A stretch of DNA of 6,241 nucleotides from Bacteroidota bacterium (GTDB lineage: Bacteria; Bacteroidota; Ignavibacteria; Ignavibacteriales; Melioribacteraceae). The notes below the pieces were generated by a model. That model had not been told where the DNA came from. It saw nothing but the letters and a program-made list of their open reading frames with translations, and did no database searches. Position 1 is the stretch's first letter. Each line of letters starts with the position of its first letter. Shown here piece after piece: positions 5,732 to 6,241 of the stretch. A program made the position numbers and the translations under genes. The stretch spans positions 1 to 6,241 of the forward strand of contig JAMCSN010000303.1 in NCBI GenBank assembly GCA_023381535.1. The letters are read 5' to 3'.

Positions 5732-6241
5732 ATGAATCAAAAAAAGAAAAATTTGAAAACCGGCGCGGGAAATCCGAAACATCGCACCGTTAGTTTTTTA
5801 AAACAGAAAAACGTTTTTAACACGAGGTTAAAAAAACTTCAGTCGGAATTTATCACGTCAACTTCTCATCAATTCAGAACTCCGCTATCGACCTTGCAAA
5901 GCTCTGTTGATTTGCTTGAACTGTATATCGAGAAAGAAAATACAGCACGCCAGATTGAGATTATCTCAAAAATCAAAAGATCAATTAACTATTTGACAGA
6001 TACCGTTGATCGGATTACCGCTCTTTATAAGTTCGGATCGTCAAAGGAGAAACTAAAACTAAAGAAGATCAACCTCAGAAAATTCATCAATGATATTCTT
6101 GATGAGGTTGCCGTGAATATCAGCAGCACTCATTATGTTAACGTAAATATCGAAAGCGGATTGAACGCAATTAAATGCAACGAATTCATTCTGAAACAAA
6201 TTCTTTTAAATATCATTAACAATGCACAAAAGACGGGACCG
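5732..6241 (+). CDS. small soluble histidine kinase, HisKA domain and start of HATPase (3' partial)
   Basis: ATG at 5732 has a good Shine-Dalgarno (AGGGGAG, about 6 bases upstream). The frame has no stop for 170 codons to the window edge. A Lys-rich tail (1-35) is followed directly by a HisKA domain with EFITSTSHQFRTPLSTLQ, phospho-acceptor His46, a second helix (about 75-100), and then the start of an ATPase domain whose N-box begins QILLNIINNA (156-165). There is no sensory, membrane or HAMP segment, so the signal must come from a partner or from the missing C-terminal part. The residue after His is Gln, not the usual Glu or Asp. The last residues, QKTGP, do not fit an N-box (expected Lys-Phe/Tyr-Thr/Ser) and are encoded by the 26 bases repeated inverted at 4219-4244, so the 3' end is suspect. 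HATPase boxes G1 and G2 lie outside the window. Confidence 0.9.
   Translation, partial: MNQKKKNLKTGAGNPKHRTVSFLKQKNVFNTRLKKLQSEFITSTSHQFRTPLSTLQSSVDLLELYIEKENTARQIEIISKIKRSINYLTDTVDRITALYKFGSSKEKLKLKKINLRKFINDILDEVAVNISSTHYVNVNIESGLNAIKCNEFILKQILLNIINNAQKTGP
6216..6241. repeat. 26-bp exact inverted copy of 4219-4244 at the window end
   Basis: The last 26 bases equal the reverse complement of 4219-4244 without a mismatch; identity stops sharply at 6215. The copy at 4219-4244 fits its own reading frame (VNNAQKTGPQNGSG), whereas here it breaks a kinase N-box. The match may continue past the window edge. Confidence 0.95.

Overview
The window looks like a short stretch, possibly a contig end, from a low-GC bacterium of the Bacteroidota/Ignavibacteria/Chlorobi kind. 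This placement is an inference. It rests on a Wzi-like outer-membrane barrel, a DUF1684 lipoprotein, soluble PAS/GAF histidine kinases, promoter-like sites resembling the Bacteroidota TTTG...TAnnTTTG consensus, and a short in-frame-like tandem repeat between genes. I see no tRNA, rRNA, insertion sequence, integrase or CRISPR array.

Layout, left to right. (1) Bases 2-1306, plus strand: a beta-barrel protein resembling the capsule-assembly Wzi family, cut at its 5' end by the window edge. (2) Bases 1307-1421: a convergent gap. (3) Bases 1422-3875 (or to 3947), minus strand: a large soluble hybrid-sensor histidine kinase, PAS-PAS-PAS-GAF-HisKA-HATPase, with all catalytic boxes intact. (4) Bases 4021-4359, minus strand: a 112-residue beta-rich coding remnant with a good C-terminus but no start codon and no signal peptide. 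(5) Bases 4433-5359, plus strand: a DUF1684 lipoprotein. (6) Bases 5360-5731: a 372-base intergenic region with a GC-rich dyad block, a 12-bp tandem repeat, and a leader with several dyads and a 12-codon ORF. (7) Bases 5732-6241, plus strand: the start of a second, small histidine kinase with no sensor domain, cut by the right window edge.

The main surprise is at the right edge. The last 26 bases (6216-6241) are an exact reverse complement of 4219-4244 inside the remnant gene. The kinase reads as a normal N-box up to Asn-Asn-Ala and then stops looking like a kinase. This is best explained as an inverted chimeric join at a microhomology (amplification or assembly artefact), or less likely as a real inverted duplication. 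The last few kinase residues should therefore not be trusted.

The genes do not form an obvious pathway. Two orphan histidine kinases flank a secreted lipoprotein, and no response regulator is visible. I see no convincing new defence or mobile system. The most novel-looking material is the 5360-5731 intergenic region.
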